This document shows, in pieces, positions 16,554 to 25,593 of a stretch of DNA of 64,000 nt. The DNA comes from AP-15 sp963832875. GTDB taxonomy: Bacteria > Pseudomonadota > Alphaproteobacteria > ATCC43930 > CGMCC-115725. The stretch spans positions 73,763 to 137,762 of the forward strand of contig CAWHWB010000012.1 of the NCBI GenBank assembly GCA_963832875.1. Direction: 5' to 3'. Position 1 is the stretch's first letter, and every line of letters begins with the position of its first letter. The notes under the pieces were generated by a model. The model saw only the letters and a list, made by a program, of their open reading frames with translations. It was not told the DNA's origin and did no database searches. A program made the translations under genes and the position numbers.

Positions 16554-16589
16554 ATCCACGTCTTCCCGCTCCCGAAGCAAGACGTGGAT
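16554..16589. repeat. palindromic intergenic element
   Basis: An 11-bp perfect inverted repeat (ATCCACGTCTT / AAGACGTGGAT) with a 14-nt loop, flanked by GATCCCGGGGC and GGCGGGACAAGCCCG. This matches the dispersed palindromic elements common between genes in Alphaproteobacteria. It abuts the IS110 remnant. Confidence 0.6.
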
Positions 16590-16731
16590 AGGCGGGACAA
16601 GCCCGCGCGAGACGATGTTTTATTGCGTGATACCGGGCGACTGCACGCATTCCTGGACAGCCGCGCGATTTTGTGGCAAAAATGTGTCGGGCCGAAGAAG
16701 CCGAACCACATTTACTCAGGGAGGCGACGCC

Positions 16732-17983
16732 ATGGGGAGCGTTCCGCGTTTCGGGCGCCGGTTGTGCGTTGTGGTCGCGACCTCGGCGGCGTTGCTGGTC
16801 GGCGCGGGCGAGGTTGATGCCGCGGGCCTCTCCTGCACCGGGTTGCCGGCGGCGGGTGCGGTGACCTCGAACCCGATCTCCTGCACGGTCAATTGCGCCG
16901 CCGGCGGCACCTTGGCCTCGGCGGTGGCGCTGAAACCGCGCACCACCAGCCGGCTGACGATCACGATCAGCGGCACCTGCGTCGCCTCGACCGACGATCT
17001 GCCCAGCAGCATCACGATCCAGGGTGCCTCGTCGAGTGCCACGCTGGCGGCGCCCAAAGCCACGACCGACCCGGTGCTCGGCATCAGCGGCATCGGTGTC
17101 GAGCTCAGCAAGCTGACGATCTCCGGTGGGGTCTACGCGCTGCGCGGCCGCTCCGGCTCCGCCTTCACCGGCACCGATCTGATCGTCGAAAAAGCCTCGA
17201 CCGCCGACATCCTGCTCAATCACTCGGTCGTCACGCTGAACACTTCGACGGTCGAGAACTCCGCTGGCGACGGAATCGACGCAAATTGGAACAGTACTGT
17301 CTTTCTGAACGGTGGCATCGTGCAAAACAACACATCTACCGGCGTTAATGCCGTGTACGATGGGAGCGCCGATGTATACGGCGGCGCATTGTTACAGAAC
17401 AATGGCTACCAGGGTGCGGGTGCCGGTTACGGGGGAACGGTACTGATCTCTGCCGGGAGCGTCACAAAGAATGGCTTCGGGAGCGGCGGTGTCGGAGGAA
17501 TAGGCACCGGTACAGGTGGGCACGTTGTTGTCGAGGGAAGCACCACCAGTGTGTCGAACAACGATCATAACGGGATACTCGCTGACGACAGCGGTTCCGC
17601 GCTCGTACAAGACGGGGCCACCATAGCAAACAATTCAGGAAACGGCCTCGTTCTCGTTCAAGGCGGCTTCGCTAAAGTGCGGGCGGGGGCGACCGTGAGC
17701 GGGAACACCGGGAACGGAATTGATGCCGAAATCGGCACCCTGACGGTAGGCGAACTCGGGGCCCGGAGGCGGTGCGGCGACCATTGAGAACAACAAGGGG
17801 AACGGGATATTCATGCGGACCAACAGCGTCGCGAACATCGATAATTCGGCCAACAAGATCATCGACAACACCCTCTGGGGCATTCTGTGCACCGGCTCGC
17901 CGTCGAACCCGCTGATCTTTGGCACCGTCGGGACGGTTTCCGGCAACGGCAAGGGGCAGATTTCCTGCAAGGTTTCGCCGTAG
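16732..17983 (+). pseudogene. secreted right-handed beta-helix protein, frameshifted
   Basis: The ATG at 16732 follows a good RBS (GGGAGGCGACGCC) and opens with a signal peptide (MGSVPRFGRRLCVVVATSAA... to VDAAG). Then come repeated 20-25-residue units rich in N, G, S and V (NNTSTGVNAVYDGSADVYGG, NNDHNGILADDSGSALVQDG, NNSGNGLVLVQGGFAKVRAG) typical of parallel beta-helices. The frame ends at 17787 with an unlike tail (RRRCGDH). The +1 frame from about 17758 continues the repeat pattern (GAATIENNKGNGIFMRTNS) to a stop at 17981-17983. A one-base indel in the GGGGCCCGG run explains this. Real inactivation and sequence error cannot be told apart. Confidence 0.75.
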
Positions 17984-18033
17984 GCCACGAGCGCAGGGCC
18001 AAGGCCGCGATCCTTCGGGCCGCCTTTGGTGGA

Positions 18034-18618
18034 TTACCTCGGTGGGTTCTTTGCCGCGGGGTGGCGGCGGGGCGGCAGCATCCGCCCGAGCACGCCGTCG
18101 CGTCTGATTAGGGCATGATAGAGGGCGCCGGCGACGTGCAGGGCGACCAGCACATAAACCAGGTATTGGCCGACCAGATGCACGGCGATCGCGATCTGCG
18201 ACAGGCGCCCGTTTTCCGGCAATAGCGGCGGGATCGAGACGAGACCGAACAGGCTCACGGCATGGCCCTCGGCCGCGGCGTTGGCATAGCCGGCGAGCGG
18301 CATCGCGATAAACGCGAGGTCGAGGCTGAACTGGGTTAGATGGGCGAGGGCCGCGACGCCCCGTCCAAGGCCGGGCGGCAGCGGCGGGGGACGGTGGCAT
18401 CCCCGCCACAGCAGGCGGAACAGCACCAAGGCGAGAATGACCAGGCCGAGCGAGCGGTGCAGCAATAGCAGGTGCTCGCGCGCCGGCGTGTTGCGCGCCG
18501 CCGCCTCGCTCGCCCAGCCAAAGCTGACGACGTTGACCGCGAGTGCCGCGAGCAGCCAGTGCGTCGCCCGCGCGACCCGGTCGTAACGGCCCGCGGCAGG
18601 TGTTGCAGCGGGCGTCAA
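18034..18618 (-). CDS. cytochrome b561-type membrane protein
   Basis: 194 residues with four hydrophobic helices and the His positions of the bacterial b561 family: RATHWLLAAL in helix 1, LLLLHRSLGLV in helix 2, then IAVHLVGQYLVYVLVALHVAGALYHALI in the last pair. Such proteins bind heme b in the inner membrane and pass electrons from quinol. The C-terminus is basic and Pro-rich. Lone gene converging on the beta-helix gene. Confidence 0.85.
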   Translation of the reverse strand: MTPAATPAAGRYDRVARATHWLLAALAVNVVSFGWASEAAARNTPAREHLLLLHRSLGLVILALVLFRLLWRGCHRPPPLPPGLGRGVAALAHLTQFSLDLAFIAMPLAGYANAAAEGHAVSLFGLVSIPPLLPENGRLSQIAIAVHLVGQYLVYVLVALHVAGALYHALIRRDGVLGRMLPPRRHPAAKNPPR

Positions 18619-18818
18619 CCGGGGACCGCGACCAGGATCGCGTTCCTTCGGCGGCGCAGCCCAGCACCGCGCGAGCGGGCGACGGCGACCTGAGCGCAGG
18701 CTTCGGTGCTGCTGTTGCCGTCGCGCATCGACTTGCCCCGCTGCCGATGCCGGCCTATAGCCGAGGCCGCGGCGCGACGCTATGAAGATCTGAAGACATC
18801 AGGATTTCGGGGGAGACC

Positions 18819-19340
18819 GTGAATATGCGATTTCTCGGGCGAGCGGTGCTGCCGATCGTGCCGCTGCTGGCGGCGCTGCTGGCATTCGCCGCGCCGGCCG
18901 CGGCGCAGCAGGCGACGCAAGCGCAGCGCGACGCGATCCGTCAGGCCTGCCCAGCTGATTACCAGCGGCTGTGCACCAACGTGCCGGCCGGCGGCAAAGC
19001 GTCGTTCGACTGCCTGCATCGCAACATGGCCAGTTTAGCGCCGGCCTGTCAGCGGGCGGTCAGGGCGGTCAGCGCCGGCGCCTCCTCGCCCGCGGCCTCG
19101 GCGCCCGGCGCTGCGGCCGCGGCACCCGCGGTCGCACCGGCACCTGCGGCGGCGGCACCGCCCTTGTCGCCGCGCGAGCAAATCATGGTGCTGCGCCAAT
19201 ACTGCGGCGGCGACTATCGCGCGCTGTGCCAAGGCGTGCCGTTGGGAGGCGGCCGGGCGATCGCCTGTCTGCGGGCCAACGCCGCGTCCCTGTCCGCGCA
19301 ATGCGGCCGGGTGCTGAGCGCCGCGCGGCAGAGCCGCTAG
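18819..19340 (+). CDS. exported protein with two cysteine-rich repeats
   Basis: 173 residues. GTG start (ATG at 18825 is an alternative) after a CGGGGGA RBS, then a signal peptide ending at AAAQQ. Two copies of a about 40-residue motif follow: ACPADYQRLC..ASFDCL..ACQRAV and YCGGDYRALC..AIACL..QCGRVL, separated by an Ala/Pro-rich linker. This is the Cys-rich repeat also found in Golgi GLG1-type proteins; bacterial copies are periplasmic with unknown role. Confidence 0.75.
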   Translation: MNMRFLGRAVLPIVPLLAALLAFAAPAAAQQATQAQRDAIRQACPADYQRLCTNVPAGGKASFDCLHRNMASLAPACQRAVRAVSAGASSPAASAPGAAAAAPAVAPAPAAAAPPLSPREQIMVLRQYCGGDYRALCQGVPLGGGRAIACLRANAASLSAQCGRVLSAARQSR

Positions 19341-19370
19341 TAGTGCGAACCTGGGACTTGGTACCGGCGA

Positions 19371-19453
19371 ACCCTCACCCGCCTTGCTGCGCTCGGCACC
19401 CTCCCCCGCAGTGCGTCCCCCGGATCAAGTCCGGGGGACGGTTGGGTGAGGGT
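19371..19453. repeat. long nested inverted repeat
   Basis: Outer arms ACCCTCACCC (19371-19380) and GGGTGAGGGT (19444-19453) enclose a perfect 10-bp hairpin GTCCCCCGGA / TCCGGGGGAC (19415-19439). It resembles dispersed alphaproteobacterial intergenic elements and follows the Cys-rich gene by 31 bp. There is no T-run. Confidence 0.65.
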
Positions 19454-19538
19454 ATGCGTGAGCGCGGCCGGGGTGGTCGCGGCTCCGGCTTCGGCCTAAG
19501 CTCCGCAGCAGCCGACCGATGAGCGCAGGCGCGGCCAG

Positions 19539-21059
19539 ATGAACATCCCGACTTGGACGATGCAGGCCGCCCACGATCCGCTCGTTGCCGCCCTCGTTCT
19601 GTTCGCGCTCGCCGGGGTTTCGGCGCATCTGGCGTTTCGCCGTCACCCGCTGCGCCGGGCGATCGTGCGGGTCGTCTTCCTCTTTGTGCTGACCCTCGTT
19701 CTGCTGCGCGCCGGGGTGGTTCCGTACCAGCCGTTGCGGATGACCGGCGGGCCGTTCCGTGACGCGGTTCACGGCGCCTTGAAGATCGCTTGGTGGCTGT
19801 GGTCGGCCTGGTTTCTGGTCGGGCTGCTGCGCGCCTTTGTCGTCACCGAGCATCGGCCGCGCGAGAGCAAGCTGGTGCAGGACCTGCTCTCCGGCCTGGT
19901 CTATCTCGCCGCTCTCTTCGCCATCATCGCCTACGTCTTCGACCTGCCGATCCGAGGTCTGCTAGCAACCTCAGGGGCGATCGCGATCATCCTCGGGCTG
20001 GCCTTGCAGAGCACGATGAGCGACGTCTTTTCCGGCATCGTCCTCAACTTCAGCCGCCCCTACCGGCCCGGCGACTGGATCAGCATCGATGGCGCGACCG
20101 ACGGCCGGGTCATCGAGATGAACTGGCGGGCGACGCTAGTGCTCACCGCGAAGCGCGACCTGGCGATCGTGCCGAACAGCGCCATCGCCAAGGCGAAGAT
20201 TGTCAATTCGAGCTCGCCCTCCGGGATTCACGGGATCACCGTGACCGTCCAGCTCGACCCCCGGACCTCGCCTGCATCCGGCGCCGCAATCATCGAGCAG
20301 GCGATCCTGAACTCGCGGCTGATCCTGGCGACGCCGGCGCCCTTGATCACGGTCAAATCGATTACCGCGAGCACCACCGAATACGAGATCACCGTTTTCG
20401 TCGAGGATCTGGGCCAATCCGGCCGCGCGCAAAACGAGCTGTTCGACCTGATGTCCCGGCATCTGGCGGCAGCCGGCATCGAGCTGGCCTCGACCCAGAG
20501 CCAGCCCTATTCGGCGCCCCCCGCCGCTGTCGGGACGAGGGCGTCGACCGATGCGGAACGGGCGCTCGAACTGGTCGAGATCTTTGCCGCGCTGACCGCG
20601 GACGAGCGGCGGTCCTTGGCGGCGAAGCTCCAGCAAAAGCACTACGAGCAGGGCGACACCCTGGTCGAGCCAGGGACGGTGTTGAATGCGCTGTTCATGA
20701 TCGGAGGCGGCGTGCTGTCGCTGACCCATGTCTCCTCCGAGGGCGAGATCGAGATGATGCGTCTCGGGCCGGGCGACCATTTCGGCGAGATCGGGCTCTT
20801 GACCGGGGCCGCTGCCACGGCCCGAATCTCCGCTCTGGCGCCAAGCGTCGTTTATGAGTTGGCAAAGGACGTTCTGGCCCCTGTCCTGGAGGCGCGCCCG
20901 CCGGTCGCCCAGGAGCTGTGCCGGGCATTGGCGCGGCGCCAGGCCGCCGGCCAGCTGATCGCCTCGCCCGAGATCGACAAATCGGTGCCGGCCAATCGCG
21001 TCGCCGGCTGGTTCGCGGACCGGTTGCACCGGCTGTTCGATCTCGCCGGCGCGCAGTGA
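19539..21059 (+). CDS. MscS-family channel with cyclic-nucleotide-binding domain
   Basis: 506 residues. About four hydrophobic helices, then the MscS pore/upper vestibule (SGAIAIILGLALQSTMSDVFSGIVL, RPYRPGDWISI, IVPNSAIAKAKIVN) to about residue 310. From about 340 to 470 there is a cNMP-binding fold: LTADERRSLAAKLQQKHYEQGDTLVEPG, and the phosphate cassette FGEIGLLTGAAATARISA. This is the layout of bacterial cyclic nucleotide-gated MscS-like channels (bCNG). It is coupled to the next gene by a GTGA overlap. Confidence 0.9.
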   Translation: MNIPTWTMQAAHDPLVAALVLFALAGVSAHLAFRRHPLRRAIVRVVFLFVLTLVLLRAGVVPYQPLRMTGGPFRDAVHGALKIAWWLWSAWFLVGLLRAFVVTEHRPRESKLVQDLLSGLVYLAALFAIIAYVFDLPIRGLLATSGAIAIILGLALQSTMSDVFSGIVLNFSRPYRPGDWISIDGATDGRVIEMNWRATLVLTAKRDLAIVPNSAIAKAKIVNSSSPSGIHGITVTVQLDPRTSPASGAAIIEQAILNSRLILATPAPLITVKSITASTTEYEITVFVEDLGQSGRAQNELFDLMSRHLAAAGIELASTQSQPYSAPPAAVGTRASTDAERALELVEIFAALTADERRSLAAKLQQKHYEQGDTLVEPGTVLNALFMIGGGVLSLTHVSSEGEIEMMRLGPGDHFGEIGLLTGAAATARISALAPSVVYELAKDVLAPVLEARPPVAQELCRALARRQAAGQLIASPEIDKSVPANRVAGWFADRLHRLFDLAGAQ

Positions 21060-21898
21060 GCGAGCCTCGTCGGCACCGGCCGTTGCTCGCGGTCGACGGT
21101 GATTCGTTCGCCCATCGCGCCTATCACGCGTTGCCAAAGACGATCCGGCGCGAGGGCGGCAAGGGCGCCGGGGCGATTGTCGGCTTTGCCAACTTCCTCG
21201 TACGCTTCTATGCCGAGGAGCAGCCCCGAGCGGTGCTGGTCGGCTGGGACACGCTCGACGCGCCGACCTACCGGCACCGCGCGCTCGCGGGCTATCAGGG
21301 CGGACGGGAGTTCGATGCCGAGCTGGTCGAGCAGCTCGACATCTTGCCGCAATTCGTCGCCGCGTGCGGGTTCGCCAATGCCAAGGCGGCGGGCTTCGAA
21401 GCCGACGATTTTATCGCGGCCGCGGTCACGCACGAGGAGCGGCGCGGCGGGACCGCGCTGCTGGCGAGCGGCGACCGCGATGCGTTTCAGCTCGCTTCCG
21501 GCGCGACGACGATCCTCCAGCCGGTGCGCGCCGGCGAAATCGCCCGGATCGGCCCCGCCGAGGTGCGCGAGCGCTATGGCGTCGAACCCGCGCAGGTGCC
21601 GGACTTCATCGCGCTGCGCGGCGATCCGTCGGACAAGATACCGGGGGCCAAGGGCGTCGGGCCGAAAGGTGCGGCAGCGCTGCTGCGCCGCTATGGGTCG
21701 CTGGAACAGGCGCTTGCCGACGGACGGTTCGCGGCCGAGGCGGAAACGCTGCGGCTCTACCGGCAGATCGCGACGATGGACACCGTAGCACCCCTTCCCG
21801 CTCTGGGCGACCAGACCCCGACCTGGGCCGAAGCGGCGGGGCTGGCGCGGAAATGGGGCCTGAACCGGTTGGCCGATCGTCTGGCCGAACTCGGGTGA
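21056..21898 (+). CDS. 5'-3' exonuclease (Pol I N-terminal domain-like)
   Basis: 280 residues from a GTG start overlapping the channel gene stop by 4 bp; the open frame extends upstream only as a shadow. Landmarks of the FEN/T5-exonuclease fold: LAVDGDSFAHRAYHA, GFEADDFIAA, LASGDRDAFQL for metal-binding Asp residues, and the helix-3-turn-helix FIALRGDPSDKIPGAKGVGPKGAAALL. No polymerase domain, so a stand-alone flap/5' nuclease. Why it is coupled to a channel gene is unclear. Confidence 0.88.
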   Translation: MSEPRRHRPLLAVDGDSFAHRAYHALPKTIRREGGKGAGAIVGFANFLVRFYAEEQPRAVLVGWDTLDAPTYRHRALAGYQGGREFDAELVEQLDILPQFVAACGFANAKAAGFEADDFIAAAVTHEERRGGTALLASGDRDAFQLASGATTILQPVRAGEIARIGPAEVRERYGVEPAQVPDFIALRGDPSDKIPGAKGVGPKGAAALLRRYGSLEQALADGRFAAEAETLRLYRQIATMDTVAPLPALGDQTPTWAEAAGLARKWGLNRLADRLAELG

Positions 21899-22173
21899 CT
21901 GTGCCGGCCGCGAATACCGGTCGATAGCTTAGCTAGGCGGCGCAGATTGCGGTGCTCGCCACCGGGAATATAGGATCGCGCTGATCAGAACTATGCCCTC
22001 ACCTGTCCTCTCTCCTAATGGGCACGAGGGCGAGGAAAAGGCCGGCGAGAAATTCGTGAATGAACCCAGTCACACCGGTTTAGCTGGGGGACGAAGAAGA
22101 TCGGCACGCTCACGGGTCCGGGTTGATGCATAATCAGGTTTGTTCTCTTTACTCTGACCTGAAAGGCTGCCAG

Positions 22174-23373
22174 ATGCCGGGTCCGCTCTCTGGGTACCGA
22201 ATCGTCGATCTGACCTCCAACGTCTCGGGGCCGTTGGCGACGATGATCCTCGGCGACCAGGGCGCCGACGTGATCAAAGTCGAGGCCCCGGACGGCGGCG
22301 ACGCCACCCGTGCCGGCGGCCACCGGCGAGCCGGGTTTACCGCCTCGTTCCTGAATAACAACCGCAACAAGCGCTCGATCGTCCTCGACCTGAAAAAGCC
22401 GGCGGCGGTGCAGGCGTTGCTGCGGCTCGCCGCCGGAGCCGACGTGTTCGTGCAGAATTTCCGCCCAGGGGTCGCCGAGCGGCTCGGCGTCGGCGAGGAC
22501 GCGGTCCGCGCGGTCGCGCCAGAAATCGTCTATGTCTCGATAAGCGGCTTTGGCGAAAAAGGGCCCTATGCGGCAAAGCCGGCCTACGACCCGGTGATCC
22601 AGGGCTTCTCCGGGCTGGCGACGGTGCAGGCCGGCTCCGACGAGGCACGCCCGCGGCTGCTGCGCACCATCCTGCCCGACAAATTGACCGCGATCACCGC
22701 CTCGCAGGCGATCACCGCGGCCCTTCTTGCACGCGAGCGCACCGGCGAGGGGCAGCATGTCCGATTGTCGATGCTGGAAGCGGTGCTGGCATTTTTGTGG
22801 GCCTCGGACATGGGCAGCCAGACCTTTGTCGGCGATGAACCCCCGCGGCAGGAGGCCGCCAGCGCGCTCGACCTGATCTACGACACGGCGGACGGCTACA
22901 TGACCGTGGCGGCGCTGACCGACCGGCAATGGGCCGGCTTGGCGCGGGCGGCCGAGCACCCGGAATGGGTCGAAGACGAGCGGTTCAAGACTCCCGCGCT
23001 GCGCCAGCAGAACATCGATGCGCGGCTGGAGCTGACACAGGAGGCGTTGCTGACTCGCCCGGTCTCGGAGTGGCTCGAACGGCTGACCGCGGCGCAGGTG
23101 CCCTGCGGGCCGGTGCTGACCCGCAACCAGGTGATCCGGCATCCGCAGGTCGAGGCGTTGGGGCTGGTCGTCGAGACCGAGCATGAGCAGGCCGGGCATC
23201 TGCGCCAGGCGCGGGCGGCGGCGCGGTTTTCACGGACGCCGACGGAGATCCGCCGCGGCGCCCCGGGCCTCGGCGAGCACACGCGAGAGGTTCTGGCGGG
23301 GCTCGGCTATACGCCGGCGGAAATCGCGACCTTCGTCGGCTCGGGCATGCCGGCCGCGGCGGAAGGCGATTGA
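22174..23373 (+). CDS. CaiB/BaiF (class III) CoA transferase
   Basis: About 399 residues from the ATG at 22174; the open frame extends 17 codons upstream but those look non-coding. Motifs: MPGPLSGYRIVDLT, GDQGADVIKVEAPDGGD, NNNRNKRSIVLDLKKP, VFVQNFRPGVAERLGVG, YVSISGFGEKGPYAAKPAYDPVIQG (the Asp of this block is the family nucleophile), and C-terminal VPCGPVLTRNQV. It moves CoA between organic acids. The GST gene follows within 3 bp, suggesting a two-gene catabolic or detoxification operon. Confidence 0.9.
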   Translation: MPGPLSGYRIVDLTSNVSGPLATMILGDQGADVIKVEAPDGGDATRAGGHRRAGFTASFLNNNRNKRSIVLDLKKPAAVQALLRLAAGADVFVQNFRPGVAERLGVGEDAVRAVAPEIVYVSISGFGEKGPYAAKPAYDPVIQGFSGLATVQAGSDEARPRLLRTILPDKLTAITASQAITAALLARERTGEGQHVRLSMLEAVLAFLWASDMGSQTFVGDEPPRQEAASALDLIYDTADGYMTVAALTDRQWAGLARAAEHPEWVEDERFKTPALRQQNIDARLELTQEALLTRPVSEWLERLTAAQVPCGPVLTRNQVIRHPQVEALGLVVETEHEQAGHLRQARAAARFSRTPTEIRRGAPGLGEHTREVLAGLGYTPAEIATFVGSGMPAAAEGD

Positions 23374-23375
23374 TC

Positions 23376-24086
23376 ATGATCGACTTTTATTACTGGCCGA
23401 CGCCGAACGGCTGGAAAGTCGCGATCATGCTCGAAGAATGCGGCCTCGAATACCGCATGGTTCCGGTCAATATCGGCCGCGGCGACCAGTTCACGCCCGA
23501 GTTCCTTGAGATCAGCCCGAACAACCGGATGCCGGCGATCGTCGACCATGACGAGCCAGCGGTTTTTGGTGGCGGCCCGATGGCGGTGTTCGAATCGGGC
23601 GCGATCCTGGTCCACCTCGCCGAAAAGGCCGGGCGGTTCATGCCGCAGAGCCGGCGCGGGCGCAAAGAAACCTTGGAATGGCTGTTCTGGCAGGTCGGCA
23701 ATCTCGGCCCGATGGCCGGCCAGCTCAGCCATTTCGTCAACTACGCGCAAGGCGAGCACCCGTATTCCCATAAGCGTTACGCCGATGAGTACAACCGCTG
23801 CCTCGGCGTGATCGAGCGGCGGCTCGAAGGGCGCGAATTCATCGTCGACGACTACTCGATCGCCGACATGGCGTCGTGGCCGTGGGTGCTGATTTCGAAG
23901 CCGCTGGGCCAGCCGCTCGACGAGTTTCCGAACGTCGCGCGCTGGCGCGAGGCGATCAAGCGGCGTCCCGCCGTGCAGCGGGGGGTGGATCTGGGCAAGG
24001 AGCTGCGCCGCCGGGCGCCGCCGACCGAAGCCGAACGACGCATACTGTTCAGCCAAACCGCTCAAAGCGCGCCGAAGGCGCGTTAG
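23376..24086 (+). CDS. glutathione S-transferase, nu-class-like
   Basis: 236 residues from the ATG at 23376; a TTG at 23370 overlapping the CoA transferase stop is possible. Thioredoxin-fold N-domain (IDFYYWPTPNGWKVAIMLEE, ISPNNRMPAIVD, VFESGAILVHLAEK) and helical C-domain (WLFWQVGNLGPMAGQ, DDYSIADMASWPWV). The TPNGWK and NNRMPAI blocks match YfcG/YghU-type nu-class enzymes, which often act as disulfide reductases. The C-terminal 30 residues are an extra charged tail. Confidence 0.9.
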   Translation: MIDFYYWPTPNGWKVAIMLEECGLEYRMVPVNIGRGDQFTPEFLEISPNNRMPAIVDHDEPAVFGGGPMAVFESGAILVHLAEKAGRFMPQSRRGRKETLEWLFWQVGNLGPMAGQLSHFVNYAQGEHPYSHKRYADEYNRCLGVIERRLEGREFIVDDYSIADMASWPWVLISKPLGQPLDEFPNVARWREAIKRRPAVQRGVDLGKELRRRAPPTEAERRILFSQTAQSAPKAR

Positions 24087-24222
24087 TCTAGTATAAAGGC
24101 TCGACTTAGACATAGCGCAGCTGTTCCGCGGATAGGCTTCGTCCGGCAATGACCTGGATCAAAGCCATCGACTGCATCTTTTCCTAATCGACGATGGTCG
24201 GCGTATCACCGATGAGCTTCAG

Positions 24223-25443
24223 ATGTACCAGAACGCCGCGATCCTCGCCGCCTTTCTGCTGATCTACAGCGCGGTTGCCGGCCGGATTGAACGATCGTGG
24301 CTGAGTGGACCGATCGTGTTCACAGCCGCGGGCCTGCTGCTCGGGCCGTTCGGGCTCGGGTTTGTGCGCCTCAACCTCGGTGCCGAGGGGTTGCGCACCC
24401 TCGCGGAGCTGACGCTCGCGATGGTGCTGTTTACCGACGCCGCCAACGCGGATTTCGACATCGTCAGGCGCAACATCGGGGTCCCCGAGAGGCTGCTGCT
24501 GATCGGCTTGCCTTTGACGATCATCCTCGGTTTTCTGGCCGCGATGGTTCTGCTCCCCGGCATTGCCCCGCTCGAAATGGCGCTGCTCGCCGCGATGCTG
24601 GCGCCAACAGACGCGGCACTCGGCAAACCGGTCGTCAGCAATCGAGCCGTCCCAGGAGTGATGCGCGAGGCGCTCAACATCGAGAGCGGGCTCAATGACG
24701 GGATCTGCGTGCCGATCGTCGTATTGCTATTGGGGCTCGCCGTCGGCACTCAGCTCGAACATGCGACGATGGTCCACGCCATCCGAGTGGTCGCCGAGGA
24801 GCTGGGGATTGGGCTCGCGGTCGGTCTCGTCCTGACTTGGTTGACCGTTCGTATGCTGCATTTTGCGGCAGCGAAGGGTTGGATCAGCGAGCATTGGGAG
24901 GAAGTCCCGATCGTCGCCTTGGCCGCCGCCTGCTTTGCCGCCGCGCAGGCAATTGGGGGCAGCGGCTTTATCGCCTGCTTTGTCGGCGGCTTGCTATTGA
25001 GCCGATTGCGCCCGGCGCACAAACAGGAACTGCTGCGCGGCGCCGTCGGCACCGGAGAGGCGCTGGCACTATTGACCTGGGTCGCGTTCGGGGTCGGCGC
25101 ATTTGCCCAGATCATCCCCCGGCTCGGTTGGGCGGCGCTCGCTTACGCGGTGCTGAGCCTGACCGTGATCCGCATGGTTCCGGTGGTCCTATGCCTCGCC
25201 GGCACCGGGATGCGGCTTGTTGACAAATTGTTTGTCGCCTGGTTCGGTCCGCGCGGCCTCGCCACGATCGTGTTCGGAGTCATCGTCGTTGGCGAAAAGC
25301 TTCCGGGGAACGATACCATCATCGCCGTGGCCGGTGGTACTGTACTGATGAGCGTTATCGCCCATGGCATCAGCGCCAACCCGCTGGTCAACGCGATCGC
25401 CCGCCGCCCAGCCGAAGCGCCCGCCGCGCGCAAAAGTGGGTGA
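24223..25443 (+). CDS. CPA1-type cation/proton antiporter
   Basis: 406 residues with about 12 hydrophobic segments and the Na+/H+ exchanger fold: GLLLGPFGLGF in the N-part, VLFTDAANADF, APTDAALGKPVV (transport Asp in TM5), NIESGLNDGICVP (ND motif of CPA1), GSGFIACFVGGLLL, and C-terminal WFGPRGLATIVFG. There is no RCK or long cytoplasmic tail. It exchanges Na+ or K+ for H+ at the inner membrane. Single gene. Confidence 0.9.
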   Translation: MYQNAAILAAFLLIYSAVAGRIERSWLSGPIVFTAAGLLLGPFGLGFVRLNLGAEGLRTLAELTLAMVLFTDAANADFDIVRRNIGVPERLLLIGLPLTIILGFLAAMVLLPGIAPLEMALLAAMLAPTDAALGKPVVSNRAVPGVMREALNIESGLNDGICVPIVVLLLGLAVGTQLEHATMVHAIRVVAEELGIGLAVGLVLTWLTVRMLHFAAAKGWISEHWEEVPIVALAAACFAAAQAIGGSGFIACFVGGLLLSRLRPAHKQELLRGAVGTGEALALLTWVAFGVGAFAQIIPRLGWAALAYAVLSLTVIRMVPVVLCLAGTGMRLVDKLFVAWFGPRGLATIVFGVIVVGEKLPGNDTIIAVAGGTVLMSVIAHGISANPLVNAIARRPAEAPAARKSG

Positions 25444-25593
25444 GTGTCCAAGCCTTATGTGGTGAGGCGAACAACCATACCGTCAGCCCCAGAACTCAAT
25501 GATAAACCCTGGCGTCTCGCGTGCAATTGCAAATAGACGTCGTTCGAATCTCGCAACCACATCCGGCGCTTGCCCTGCCGTGCGTATGGTCGT

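Noticed and set aside
17672..18667. 331-residue minus-strand ORF over cytochrome b561 and the beta-helix end
   Set aside because: Out-of-frame shadow; the b561 frame has helices and heme His residues.
22015..23199. 394-residue minus-strand ORF under the CoA transferase
   Set aside because: Low-complexity shadow of a well-supported plus-strand gene.
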